Below, one piece after another: positions 7,551 to 16,036 of a DNA stretch of 64,000 nt. The first letter of the stretch is position 1. Each line of letters starts with the position of its first letter. This DNA is from DASYDU01 sp050248495 (GTDB lineage Bacteria; Planctomycetota; Planctomycetia; Pirellulales; Lacipirellulaceae), in contig JBFWSG010000004.1 of assembly GCA_050248495.1 (NCBI GenBank), forward strand, positions 153,666-217,665, written 5' to 3'. The position numbers were made by a program, and so were the translations under genes. Under the pieces are notes generated by a model. It was not told the origin of the DNA, did not search any database, and was given only the letters and a program-made list of their open reading frames with translations.

Positions 7551-9752
7551 ATGGAAGCCATTCGCACCAAATCGGCGCGGTACGAATTCCGGGCGGCCCG
7601 CGACGAGAACGGCGTGCCGCACGTAAACGCCCCCACCTGGCACGAAGCCTTGTACGCCTGGGGCTATCTCCACGCGCTCGATCGGCCGACGCAAATGTAC
7701 TTTGCGCGAGCAGTGGCCAACGGCCGTTCCACCGAGTTCATCCGCAATAAGCCCGAGCTGTATGAGATGGACCTCTTCATCCGCCGGGCCGGGCTGTATC
7801 GCCATCTCGCCCGCGAGATCAAAAGCCTCGCCGACAACACACTCACGCAGCTGGAGCTCTATTGTCAGGGAGTGAACGACGGGCTGCACGACGCCGGGCG
7901 AACGCTGCCGATGTGGGTCACCGGTTTCCAGCCCCGGCCGTGGGATCCGTACTCGGTGCTGTTGATCGGCAATCTGCTGAGCTTTGCCGGCCTGTCGGTT
8001 ACCGGGCAGGAGAACGAGCGGCTCTTGATGGAGCTGATTCAGCTGGGTATCGACGATGAGCGCTTGCGGGAACTGTTCCATCCCTATCTCGATGGCGTCG
8101 ACTTCGAGCCGTTGCGCGAGGTGCGGATCGCCAAACGGCTTTCGGACGATGCCCTGGAACTCTTGGCCGATCTGCCGCGGCTTGCCGGCAGCAACGCCTG
8201 GGCCGTGGCGCCGATTCGTAGCGCCAGCGGGCACCCGCTCTTGGCGTCCGATCCACACTTAGAAGCGAACCGCCTGCCGCCGATCTGGTACGAAATCGCG
8301 CTCAACTGGGGACACGGCGAGTATGCGATGGGAGCGACCCTGCCCGGTACTCCGATCATGGCCGTGGGACGCAGCAATCGTCTGGCCTGGGGCGTTACCT
8401 ACATGCACGCCGACACCAGCGATTTCTTCATCGAAGACTGCCGCCGCGGCGGCGCGACCGGCTGGCAATATCGCCGCGGCGACGAGTGGGTCGACTTTCA
8501 GCACCGGCAGGAAGTGATCAAGCGCCGCGGAGCGGAGCCGACGATTCTCGAAGTCTATGAAAATGAACAGGGCACGCTCAGCTGCTCGCCGGAAGAACAG
8601 GGACCGGGCAAATACCTGTCGGTGAACTGGATCGGTTCGCAAACTGGCGGCGGGCGCTCGATCGGCGCCTGGCTCGAGGCACTGTCGAGCCCGAACGCCG
8701 CGGCCGCGATGGAAGCCGTGCGGCGCTGTCCCCATCCGTCGCTGGTGTGGATTTTTGCGGACCGCGAAGGTCACATCGGCATGCAATCGAGCGGCTGGCT
8801 GCCGCAGCGCGGCGGTCGGCAGTCGGGACTTGTGCCGATCGCGGCCTGGGAACCGGAGAACCATTGGCAGGGTCGGGTGCGTGCAGACCTCTTGCCGCGC
8901 GAGTACGATCCGCCCTGCGGCTTCGTCGCCAGCGCGAACGAAGAGCTTTATCGCAGCGACGGGCCGCCACTGCACGCCCACGCGCTCCCCGACTATCGCA
9001 AGCGGCGAATCGTCGAACGGCTCAGTGAGTTGCCCAAGGCCACGGTCGCCGACATGCAGGCTCTGCAATACGACGTGTTGAGCACGCAGGCCCGCGATGT
9101 GCTCCCCGTGCTGCTGGGGCTGTTGGACGATTGCCCGCTCAAGGAGAAGCTGTCCCAATGGGACTTCCGCTACAACCTCGAGAGCACCGAGGCCACGCTG
9201 TATCAACACCTCTATCGCCACGTGTTGCTGGAGATCTTCGGCCACGAGAAGGGCATCGGTTGGCGGCGGATGTTTTATCTGTGCACGCGGATGGGCTATT
9301 CCACGATGGTGCTCACCGCGGTCGACCGCACGCTCCGCAAGGAAAAGAGCGCCTGGTGGACAGGCCGCGACAAGCAGGCGCTCGTGCGGCGAGCGGCAGC
9401 CCGCGCGGAGAGAGAGCCGGTGCAGAAGTGGGCCGAGTTCAATGCGTTCCATTTCACGAACCGCTTTTTCGGCGCCGATAAAGGCCGCACGCGTCAATTC
9501 CTCGGCTTCCGCTCGAAGGCGATCGGCATGCCAGGCTGCGCGTCGACTCCGTTCCAGGGGCATCTACTCTCGACGGCCACCCGCGAATCGACCTTCGCGC
9601 CCAGCTACCACATGGTGACCGACCTCGGCACGGACGAAGCCTGGACGAACCTGCCAGGCGGGCCGAGTGAAAACCGCTTCTCGAAGTGGTACAAAGTGGA
9701 TATCCCGCGCTGGCTCACCGGGAAGTACAAGCGGTTGGCGCCGAGAAATTGA
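7551..9752 (+). CDS. Penicillin acylase family (S45) Ntn-hydrolase
   Basis: The start is set at ATG 7551 (733 aa); an upstream in-frame GTG at 7500 would add 17 residues without similarity. The region GSNAWAVAP, with Ser at residue 214, is the autoprocessing site that becomes the N-terminal nucleophile of the beta subunit. It is followed by the family blocks SASGHPLLASDPHLE and PGTPIMAVGRSNRLAWG. The enzymes hydrolyse amide bonds of acylated amines or lactams, including N-acyl-homoserine lactones; the substrate here is unknown. Most members are exported, but no signal peptide is visible here, so a cytoplasmic location is possible. Confidence 0.9.
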   Translation: MEAIRTKSARYEFRAARDENGVPHVNAPTWHEALYAWGYLHALDRPTQMYFARAVANGRSTEFIRNKPELYEMDLFIRRAGLYRHLAREIKSLADNTLTQLELYCQGVNDGLHDAGRTLPMWVTGFQPRPWDPYSVLLIGNLLSFAGLSVTGQENERLLMELIQLGIDDERLRELFHPYLDGVDFEPLREVRIAKRLSDDALELLADLPRLAGSNAWAVAPIRSASGHPLLASDPHLEANRLPPIWYEIALNWGHGEYAMGATLPGTPIMAVGRSNRLAWGVTYMHADTSDFFIEDCRRGGATGWQYRRGDEWVDFQHRQEVIKRRGAEPTILEVYENEQGTLSCSPEEQGPGKYLSVNWIGSQTGGGRSIGAWLEALSSPNAAAAMEAVRRCPHPSLVWIFADREGHIGMQSSGWLPQRGGRQSGLVPIAAWEPENHWQGRVRADLLPREYDPPCGFVASANEELYRSDGPPLHAHALPDYRKRRIVERLSELPKATVADMQALQYDVLSTQARDVLPVLLGLLDDCPLKEKLSQWDFRYNLESTEATLYQHLYRHVLLEIFGHEKGIGWRRMFYLCTRMGYSTMVLTAVDRTLRKEKSAWWTGRDKQALVRRAAARAEREPVQKWAEFNAFHFTNRFFGADKGRTRQFLGFRSKAIGMPGCASTPFQGHLLSTATRESTFAPSYHMVTDLGTDEAWTNLPGGPSENRFSKWYKVDIPRWLTGKYKRLAPRN

Positions 9753-9782
9753 ACGCGAAAACAGGGCGTGGTCCGCGCACTT

Positions 9783-9847
9783 GAGCTAAACCGCAAGCGA
9801 TGACCAAACCTTGCGATGGGCGCCGAGCATCGCTTGCGGCTTAGCTC
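9783..9847. repeat. Inverted repeat (20-bp arms) between acylase and decarboxylase genes
   Basis: GAGCTAAACCGCAAGCGATG (9783-9802) pairs with 9828-9847 with one G/T-type mismatch across a 25-nt loop. Because it overlaps the upstream in-frame ATG at 9816, the decarboxylase start is better placed at 9870. The core GCTTAGCTC/GAGCTAA with GCAAGCGAT looks like a dispersed palindromic family. Confidence 0.8.
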
Positions 9848-9869
9848 ACCGGACACGCAACAACAGGCG

Positions 9870-11399
9870 ATGGCGACTACCACTTCATCCGACCTCGAAT
9901 CCGCCCGCGCCCGCGTGGCGGCCGCGTACGACCCACGCACATTTGCTGCGGCCGGCGAGAAAGTCATCACGACTCTCGCCGACCATCTACGCCGCGTCGA
10001 GGCACGCGACGCGGCAGCCCTAAATTGGAACGAGCCCGCTGCCCTGGTGCGGGACGCCGAGCAATCGCTCGCCGGCGGCGGCAAATCGACCGACGTCCCC
10101 GCCCGCATTCAAGAGCTCGCCTCCCAAGCCCTCGCGCGCGGTCAGAACCTGCATCACCCACACTACGTCGGCCACCAGGTTCCGGCGTCCGTACCGCTCG
10201 CAGCGCTATTCGACTTGTTGGGCAGCGTCACCAATCAGGGTATGGCGATTTTCGAAATGGGGCCGTTTGCGACAGCGGTGGAGCACGCCGTCGTCGCGGC
10301 CGTGGGCGAGCAGCTTGGTTTCGCGCCGGGCACTTTTACCGGCTTGGTGACCTCCGGCGGATCGCTCGCCAATCTGACCGCGCTGCTCACCGCCCGCAAC
10401 GTCGCACTCGGTGAATCGTGGACTGCAGGAATCGTCAACCAAGGACCCGCGCCGGTAATCGTGGCCCATGCCGACATCCACTACAGCGTGACCCGCTCCG
10501 CCGGCATACTTGGACTGGGAACCGACAATATTCGCGTCGCCGCGCTCGACGCCGATCGCCGAATGGATGCAAATCGACTGGATGACCAGCTGCGGGAACT
10601 CCGTTCACGCGGTGGGCCGATCGTGGCCGTGGCCTCGGCCGCGTGTGCGACGCCGATCGGGGCATTCGACCGCTTGCGCGAGATTGCCGACGTCTGCCGT
10701 CGGCACGAGGTGTGGCTGCACGTTGACGCGGCACACGGCGGCGCGGCGGCGTTCAGTGCGACGCACCGCCACCTCGTCGATGGACTGGCCGAGGCGGATA
10801 GCGTGATCTGCGACGCCCACAAGATGCTCTTCGTGCCGGCCCTGGCAGCGATGGTCTTCTACCGCGACCGCGCACACCGCTTCACCGCGTTTGAACAGCA
10901 GGCGCCGTATCTGTACGATCCGATCGCCACGACGCTCGCCGACTATGACAGCGGGCTGGTGACGATTGAATGCACGAAACGGGCCGCAGCGTTCGGCCTG
11001 TGGGGCATTTGGTCGACGTTCGGACCGCAGATTTTCTCCGACATGGTCGACGTGACCTTCGACCTCGCGCAAAAGCTGCACGCGCTGCTCTCAGCGGCCG
11101 ACGATTTCGAAACGCTCCACGTGCCAGAGTGCAACATCGTCGCGTTCCGCCACCTGCCGGCGCAACTAAGGGATGCCGCGCCGGACGAGATCGATCTGTT
11201 CCAACTGCGGCTCCGCCGCTCGGTGATCGAATCGGGCGAATACTATCTCGTGCAGAGCAACCTCGACGGCCGCAACGTGCTGCGGACGACGATCATGAAC
11301 CCGCTCACGACGGCGGACGATCTCCGCGGACTCTTGGAGTGCTTGCGGCGGCACGGGGCGCTGCTGCTGCGGGAGGGCGAGGCTCCCGCCGAGCTTTGA
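9870..11399 (+). CDS. PLP-dependent decarboxylase (group II, aromatic-L-amino-acid/glutamate decarboxylase type)
   Basis: The 509-residue product from ATG 9870 has the group II decarboxylase architecture. It has an N-terminal HPHYVGHQVPA segment, VTSGGSLANLTALLTARN (phosphate binding), and VDAAHGGAAAFS, where the Asp contacts the PLP ring nitrogen. SVICDAHKMLFVP follows, with Lys318 as the Schiff-base lysine, and the C-terminus has a small domain. It is expected to be cytoplasmic and to decarboxylate an amino acid; sequence alone does not tell which one. It stands alone behind a hairpin repeat. Confidence 0.9.
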   Translation: MATTTSSDLESARARVAAAYDPRTFAAAGEKVITTLADHLRRVEARDAAALNWNEPAALVRDAEQSLAGGGKSTDVPARIQELASQALARGQNLHHPHYVGHQVPASVPLAALFDLLGSVTNQGMAIFEMGPFATAVEHAVVAAVGEQLGFAPGTFTGLVTSGGSLANLTALLTARNVALGESWTAGIVNQGPAPVIVAHADIHYSVTRSAGILGLGTDNIRVAALDADRRMDANRLDDQLRELRSRGGPIVAVASAACATPIGAFDRLREIADVCRRHEVWLHVDAAHGGAAAFSATHRHLVDGLAEADSVICDAHKMLFVPALAAMVFYRDRAHRFTAFEQQAPYLYDPIATTLADYDSGLVTIECTKRAAAFGLWGIWSTFGPQIFSDMVDVTFDLAQKLHALLSAADDFETLHVPECNIVAFRHLPAQLRDAAPDEIDLFQLRLRRSVIESGEYYLVQSNLDGRNVLRTTIMNPLTTADDLRGLLECLRRHGALLLREGEAPAEL

Positions 11400-11441
11400 T
11401 AGCAATGGCTCAGCAGGAGCTTCGCCCTCCCTGCACGGCCG

Positions 11442-11567
11442 CTACTTGTGCGTCGTGCGGCGAATCTGTTTGGCAGTTCCGCGGACCTTCGACTGGTCCA
11501 TCTTTTTGCGCAGGTGGGCGAATTTCGTGGCAGGCTTGCGGACGCCTTGACGCTGATTTTGAGACAT
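11442..11567 (-). CDS. Small basic protein (41 aa), unknown function
   Basis: A 41-codon frame from ATG 11567 encodes a highly basic, mostly helical peptide (core KFAHLRKKMDQSKVRGTAKQ, ending RRTTHK) with no hydrophobic segment. The composition suggests a nucleic-acid- or ribosome-binding miniprotein, but I recognise no family. It sits alone between the convergent decarboxylase and the divergent lipoprotein gene. A GGGAA lies 12 nt upstream of the start, so the ribosome-binding site is weak. Confidence 0.5.
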   Translation of the reverse strand: MSQNQRQGVRKPATKFAHLRKKMDQSKVRGTAKQIRRTTHK

Positions 11568-11613
11568 AATCTGTGGTTCCCGTGGATGCGTGGCACCCGT
11601 TAGCATAGAGAGC

Positions 11614-12516
11614 GTGAATTCCCGCTCCCTTCATTGTACGCTCGCGGCGCCGAGTTTGTTGATGGCAGTATTCGCATGCGCGCTCTCCGGGTGCTGGGAG
11701 GAAATTCACTACAAGCCCCCCGCGCCCGGCGCCGGGCCGGTCGCTACCGCGACGCCGAAGAGCAGCGTCGAGAAAAGCACGACCGAATCGAGCGTCGCAG
11801 CCGACGACGCGGCGGGCGATTTTGGCGACGACGTTGCCAGCCAGCTCGCCGAAGAGCCGTTGCCGGCGGTCGACGTCGGCGAGACTCCGCCAATCGCCGC
11901 CGAATCGGCGCCGCCGCTCGACACTGCGACAAGCGGGCCAGCGGCCACGACGCCCGCGACGGATTCACAATCGCCGTCGAGCGCGCTGCCCAACACGCGC
12001 CTGGCGGCCTGGTCGCTCGGCAGCACGCTGAGCCTCGCCGCGCTGGCGAACGATCGCGCGGCGTCGGCGGACAAAGTGACTGGCTGGTTCGACACGGCGC
12101 GCCAGCAAGCAGCGGCCCTCGGCACGAAGGTGGCCGATTTGCCGCCGCGGCCGGCCGCCGATCAGATCGACATGGAAGGCAAACGCGCCATGGAGTATCT
12201 GTTCGACCAGGGGAAGGTAATCGGTCCCTACTTGGGCGCCACATTCGGCGACGATCACAACGCGCTGTTCGAGCTCGCGCTCAAGTCGAACATTCTCCTG
12301 GTCCGCTATCAACCGGACGCGCCGATCGGCAAACTGCTGGCGGCGGCGCTCAGCCAGGCCAGCGAGCGCGCAAAGCTGCCGCCGGAACTGGTGCGGCCGG
12401 TGCTCGCGGCGGTCGAGGCCAACGCGCCAGTAAAGGAAGTCCGCGACGCGGTGTTCGACATGCACGCTAACGTCGACCGGTATCTCTCGACGGGCCAGGT
12501 CTCCGGTCAACCGTAG
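11614..12516 (+). CDS. Lipoprotein of unknown function
   Basis: The start is taken at GTG 11614; an in-frame GTG at 11590 is also possible. The signal region ends in the lipobox LSGC with Cys27, followed by acidic or polar residues. Residues about 35-140 are Ala/Thr/Ser/Pro-rich and disordered. The C-terminal half (about 150-300) is helical, with no motif I recognise. It ends 4 nt before lnt, the gene for the enzyme that completes lipoprotein acylation. The two are therefore probably co-transcribed. Confidence 0.75.
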   Translation: MNSRSLHCTLAAPSLLMAVFACALSGCWEEIHYKPPAPGAGPVATATPKSSVEKSTTESSVAADDAAGDFGDDVASQLAEEPLPAVDVGETPPIAAESAPPLDTATSGPAATTPATDSQSPSSALPNTRLAAWSLGSTLSLAALANDRAASADKVTGWFDTARQQAAALGTKVADLPPRPAADQIDMEGKRAMEYLFDQGKVIGPYLGATFGDDHNALFELALKSNILLVRYQPDAPIGKLLAAALSQASERAKLPPELVRPVLAAVEANAPVKEVRDAVFDMHANVDRYLSTGQVSGQP

Positions 12517-12520
12517 CGGC

Positions 12521-14194
12521 ATGAAGCGACCTTCGACACTCGTGATCGCGCTTGGGGGCAGCCTGTTGATGTGGGCAGCGCAGCCGCCGCTCGCGCTCGC
12601 GTGGCTGGGCTGGATAGCGCCGGTGCCCTGGCTCATCCTGGTGCGACAGCAGGAACTCACGGGCAGCAGGCCGTACGGCAAGTTGTGGCTCGCCGGGTTC
12701 GCGTTCTGGCTCGCCGCCATTCACTGGATTCGCCTACCGCACCCAGCCGTGTACCTGGGCTGGCTCTCGCTCTCGGCCTACCTGGCAATCTACTTGCCGC
12801 TCTTCGTGGGGCTCTCACGTGTGGCGGTCCATCGTTTGAACGTCCCGCTCTGGCTCGCCGCGCCGATTGTGTGGACCGGCCTGGAGCTCGCGCGGGCCCA
12901 CGTGATGACCGGTTTCATGATGGGCTCGCTGGCGCATTCGCAGGCAAAGTGGCCGCTGATGATTCAGATTGCCGACTTGTTCGGCGAATACGGCGTCGAC
13001 TTCGTGATGGTGCTGGTGGCGGCGGCGGTCGTCGATTTCGGATTGCGGATTGCGGATTGCGGATTGAAAGGCAGGGGACCGGGTTACTTGCTTGTGCCGC
13101 TCCTGCCAGCCGCGATCCTGCTCGCCGCTGCGCTCGCCTACGGCGACACACAACTGCGCTCTTCCAATCCGCAATCCGAAATCCGCAATCCGCAATCAAA
13201 AACCGTCCGCATCGCTCTCATCCAAGGCAACAGCCTCGCCGATTGGAAGCGGGATCCCGAGAAGCAGCAGCAGATTATGAGCGAGTATTTCGAGCTCTCG
13301 AAGCAAGCGGTCGGCAAGGCCACGATGAATGGCAATCGGCCGATCGACTTGCTCGTTTGGCCCGAGACGACATTTCGCGCACCCCTCATCGACTTCGATT
13401 CCCGCATCGGCCCGGAGGCGACCGCCCGGCTTCGCAGCGATCGATTTGCAAAGGCCGGGCCGGAGAATCTCGCGCAGCTGGTCCAAACGCTCGGCGTGCC
13501 GGTGCTCGTGGGCATCGACCGCGTGAACTACTTAAACGAACCGGCGCGCGACAGCCTGCCGGAGATGGAGGTCTACAATTCGTCGGCGCTGGTGGACCGC
13601 GAGGGAAAAATCCGTGGCACCTACGACAAGTTCCACCTCGTGATGTTTGGTGAATACGTGCCATTTTCGAAGTATTTTCCGTTCCTGAAGCGGCTATCCT
13701 CACTGACCGGTGCGGCCGAAGCGGGTGCCGGTCCCGTGGCACTGGAACTCGATGGCGTCTATTACGCTCCGAGCATTTGCTACGAGACGGTGATTCCACA
13801 TGTGATCCGCCGCCAGGTCGCCACGCTCGACGCCGCCGGCGAGCGGCCCGACGTGCTGGTGAATCTCACGAATGACGCCTGGTACTGGGGTTCCAGCGAG
13901 CTCGACATGCACATCGCCTGCGACGTGTTTCGAGCCATCGAGACGCGGACGCCGCTGGTGATCGCCGCCAACGGCGGCATTTCCGCCTGGATCGACCGCC
14001 ACGGATACATCCGAGCCCAGAGCCCGCGGCAAACGCCGGATGTCATTATCGCCGACGTCGAGCTGAACCGCGGCGGGCAACTCCCCCTCTATATGCGAAT
14101 CGGCGACGCCTTCGCCGCCGTCTGTTTGACTCTCTGCGTGATCCTTGCCATCATCGGTTGGCGAACGCGACGAAATCCAAGTACTCAGTACTGA
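12521..14194 (+). CDS. lnt: Apolipoprotein N-acyltransferase
   Basis: This 557-residue integral membrane protein has N-terminal transmembrane helices and a nitrilase-type catalytic domain. The triad is visible as Glu282 (WPETTFRAP), Lys370 (YDKFHLVMFGEYVPF) and Cys420 (PSICYETVIP). A final C-terminal helix ends the protein. The enzyme transfers an acyl chain to the N-terminal Cys of apolipoproteins at the periplasmic face. Two segments (residues about 172-182 and 215-226) are encoded by inverted copies of a GGATTGC repeat that flank one transmembrane helix. They make the protein longer than usual without breaking the frame. Confidence 0.95.
   Translation: MKRPSTLVIALGGSLLMWAAQPPLALAWLGWIAPVPWLILVRQQELTGSRPYGKLWLAGFAFWLAAIHWIRLPHPAVYLGWLSLSAYLAIYLPLFVGLSRVAVHRLNVPLWLAAPIVWTGLELARAHVMTGFMMGSLAHSQAKWPLMIQIADLFGEYGVDFVMVLVAAAVVDFGLRIADCGLKGRGPGYLLVPLLPAAILLAAALAYGDTQLRSSNPQSEIRNPQSKTVRIALIQGNSLADWKRDPEKQQQIMSEYFELSKQAVGKATMNGNRPIDLLVWPETTFRAPLIDFDSRIGPEATARLRSDRFAKAGPENLAQLVQTLGVPVLVGIDRVNYLNEPARDSLPEMEVYNSSALVDREGKIRGTYDKFHLVMFGEYVPFSKYFPFLKRLSSLTGAAEAGAGPVALELDGVYYAPSICYETVIPHVIRRQVATLDAAGERPDVLVNLTNDAWYWGSSELDMHIACDVFRAIETRTPLVIAANGGISAWIDRHGYIRAQSPRQTPDVIIADVELNRGGQLPLYMRIGDAFAAVCLTLCVILAIIGWRTRRNPSTQY
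13034..13197. repeat. Inverted 33-bp repeat pair embedded in frame in lnt
   Basis: The arms 13034-13066 and 13165-13197 are built from the 10-bp unit GGATTGCGGA and its reverse complement, separated by 98 bp. They are translated as FGLRIADCGL in one orientation and NPQSEIRNPQS in the other. The same unit occurs in mfd at 20227-20300. The element falls in the loops on either side of a transmembrane helix. Confidence 0.9.
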
Positions 14195-14198
14195 GTAC
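14181..14198. repeat. Perfect 18-bp palindrome over the lnt stop codon
   Basis: GTACTCAGTACTGAGTAC is its own reverse complement and contains the lnt stop TGA (14192-14194). It could act as an operator, a terminator stem or a remnant of a repeat family; it has no U-run. Confidence 0.6.
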
Positions 14199-14232
14199 GC
14201 AGTCCTTTCCAGAGACGCCGTTCATCTGTGTT

Positions 14233-16014
14233 ATGCCCGTAGTCCTTCAACTCAACGACGCCCACAAACGCTATGGCGAGCAGGACCTGCTCGACGGGGC
14301 CGGCTGCGCGCTGGCCGACGACCAGAAGGTGGGCCTCATCGGCCGCAACGGGGCGGGCAAGTCGACCCTCTGCCGAATCCTGCTCGGCGAGGAAGAGCTC
14401 GATGCCGGCGAGGTGGTTCGCAGCCGCAAGCTCCGGCTTGGCTACTTGCGGCAGCACGACCCGTTTCTCCCCGGCGAGACGGTCCGCGAGTTCCTGATCC
14501 GCGACAGCGGCCAGCCCGACTGGCGGTGCGGCGAGGTGGCCTGGGAATTTCAGTTCCCAGACGCCGTGCTCGACCGACCCGTGAAGGAGCTCTCCGGCGG
14601 CTGGCAGACGCGGGCCAAGCTCGCGGCGCTCCTGCTGCACGATCCCAACATGCTGATCCTGGATGAGCCGACCAACTTCCTCGACCTGCGGACGCAGATG
14701 CTGCTCGAACACTTTCTGCAGCACTTCGACGCCGGTGTGCTCGTCGTCTCCCACGACCGCGAGTTCTTGAAGAAGACGTGCAATCACACGCTGGAGCTCT
14801 CCCGCGGCCGGCTCACCATGTTCCCCGGCGACGTCGAATCGTACCTGGCCAACGTCGAGGAACGCCGCGAGCATGACCGCCGCGTAAACGCCACGACCCT
14901 CTCGAAGCGACGGCAGCTCGAAACCTTTATCGCCAAGAACCGCGCCCGCGCCAGCACCGCCAGCCAGGCCAAGAACAAAGCCAAGCAGCTCGACCGGCTC
15001 AAGCTAATCGAGATCGAAGGCGCCGAGGAAGAGATTCATCTTCGCTTCCCGGAGATCGAGCCGCGGCAAGGTCCGGCTGTGCGGACCGAAAACCTCTCTA
15101 TCGGTTATCCGGAGCGGGTCGTCGCCGAGGACGTCCACATCGAAGTCGACCACGGCTGGCGCGTCGGCGTCGTGGGCGACAACGGGCAAGGAAAGACCAC
15201 ATTCCTCCGCACGATCTGCGGCTCGCTCGAGCCCCGCGCGGGCACGGTCATCTGGGGCTTCGGCTGCGAGTCGGGCATCTATGCGCAGCACGTCTACACG
15301 ACGCTGCCGCAGAACGACTCGGTCGAGGAATACCTGGAGCACCAGGCCCCGCCCCTCACGTCGCCGCAGTACATCAAAGACATCGCCGGCAGCTTCCTGT
15401 TCAGCGGCGAGCTGATTCAGAAGAAGATTCGCGTCCTCTCGGGCGGCGAAAGGGCCCGCCTCGTGCTCGCGGGCCTATTGCTCAAGAAGCACAACGTGCT
15501 GGTGCTCGACGAACCGGCGAACCACCTCGACGTCGAGTCGGTCGAAGCCCTCGCCGAAGCGCTCACGCGCTACCAAGGCACGGTGATTTTCACGAGCCAC
15601 GATCGGCACTTCATGCACCGCGTGGCAACGCATGTGATCGAAGTCCGCGCCGGTCGCGTCGTGAGCTACCCCGCGAGCTACGACGACTACGTCTACCGGA
15701 TGCAGAAGGAAATCGACGCCGGCCTGCGGGCCCCGCACACGGTCGCCACGCCGGGCCACGTCCCGCCGCCTGCCGCCGGCACCCGCAAACCCGCGGGCCG
15801 CAACGACCGCGGCGCCCAGAAGAAGCTCAAAAGCGTGGAGCGCAAGATCGCCAAACTCGACGACGAAAAGAAAGCCGCCGCGGCCGCGCTGCTCACCGTC
15901 ACCGAAACCAAAGAGGCAGAGCGCCTGCATGCCGAAGTCGCCCGGCTGACCGCCGAATTGGCCGTGTTGGAAGACGAGTGGCTGGGGCTCTCCGAAGATG
16001 CTGGCGGAGTCTAG
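14233..16014 (+). CDS. ABC-F family ATPase (Uup/EttA-like)
   Basis: The start is ATG 14233 (593 aa); the longer frame from 14158 runs back into lnt. Two ATP-binding cassettes occur without membrane domains. The first has GRNGAGKST, LSGGWQTR and LILDEPTNFLDL. The second has GDNGQGKTT, LSGGERARL and VLDEPANHLD. The charged linker between them (about residues 220-280) is the P-site-tRNA-interaction motif region. A C-terminal coiled coil (about 520-590) resembles the Uup tail. The family acts on ribosomes as translation factors or resistance proteins. Confidence 0.93.
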   Translation: MPVVLQLNDAHKRYGEQDLLDGAGCALADDQKVGLIGRNGAGKSTLCRILLGEEELDAGEVVRSRKLRLGYLRQHDPFLPGETVREFLIRDSGQPDWRCGEVAWEFQFPDAVLDRPVKELSGGWQTRAKLAALLLHDPNMLILDEPTNFLDLRTQMLLEHFLQHFDAGVLVVSHDREFLKKTCNHTLELSRGRLTMFPGDVESYLANVEERREHDRRVNATTLSKRRQLETFIAKNRARASTASQAKNKAKQLDRLKLIEIEGAEEEIHLRFPEIEPRQGPAVRTENLSIGYPERVVAEDVHIEVDHGWRVGVVGDNGQGKTTFLRTICGSLEPRAGTVIWGFGCESGIYAQHVYTTLPQNDSVEEYLEHQAPPLTSPQYIKDIAGSFLFSGELIQKKIRVLSGGERARLVLAGLLLKKHNVLVLDEPANHLDVESVEALAEALTRYQGTVIFTSHDRHFMHRVATHVIEVRAGRVVSYPASYDDYVYRMQKEIDAGLRAPHTVATPGHVPPPAAGTRKPAGRNDRGAQKKLKSVERKIAKLDDEKKAAAAALLTVTETKEAERLHAEVARLTAELAVLEDEWLGLSEDAGGV

Positions 16015-16036
16015 TCCTGGAGCACCCTTTGACCGA

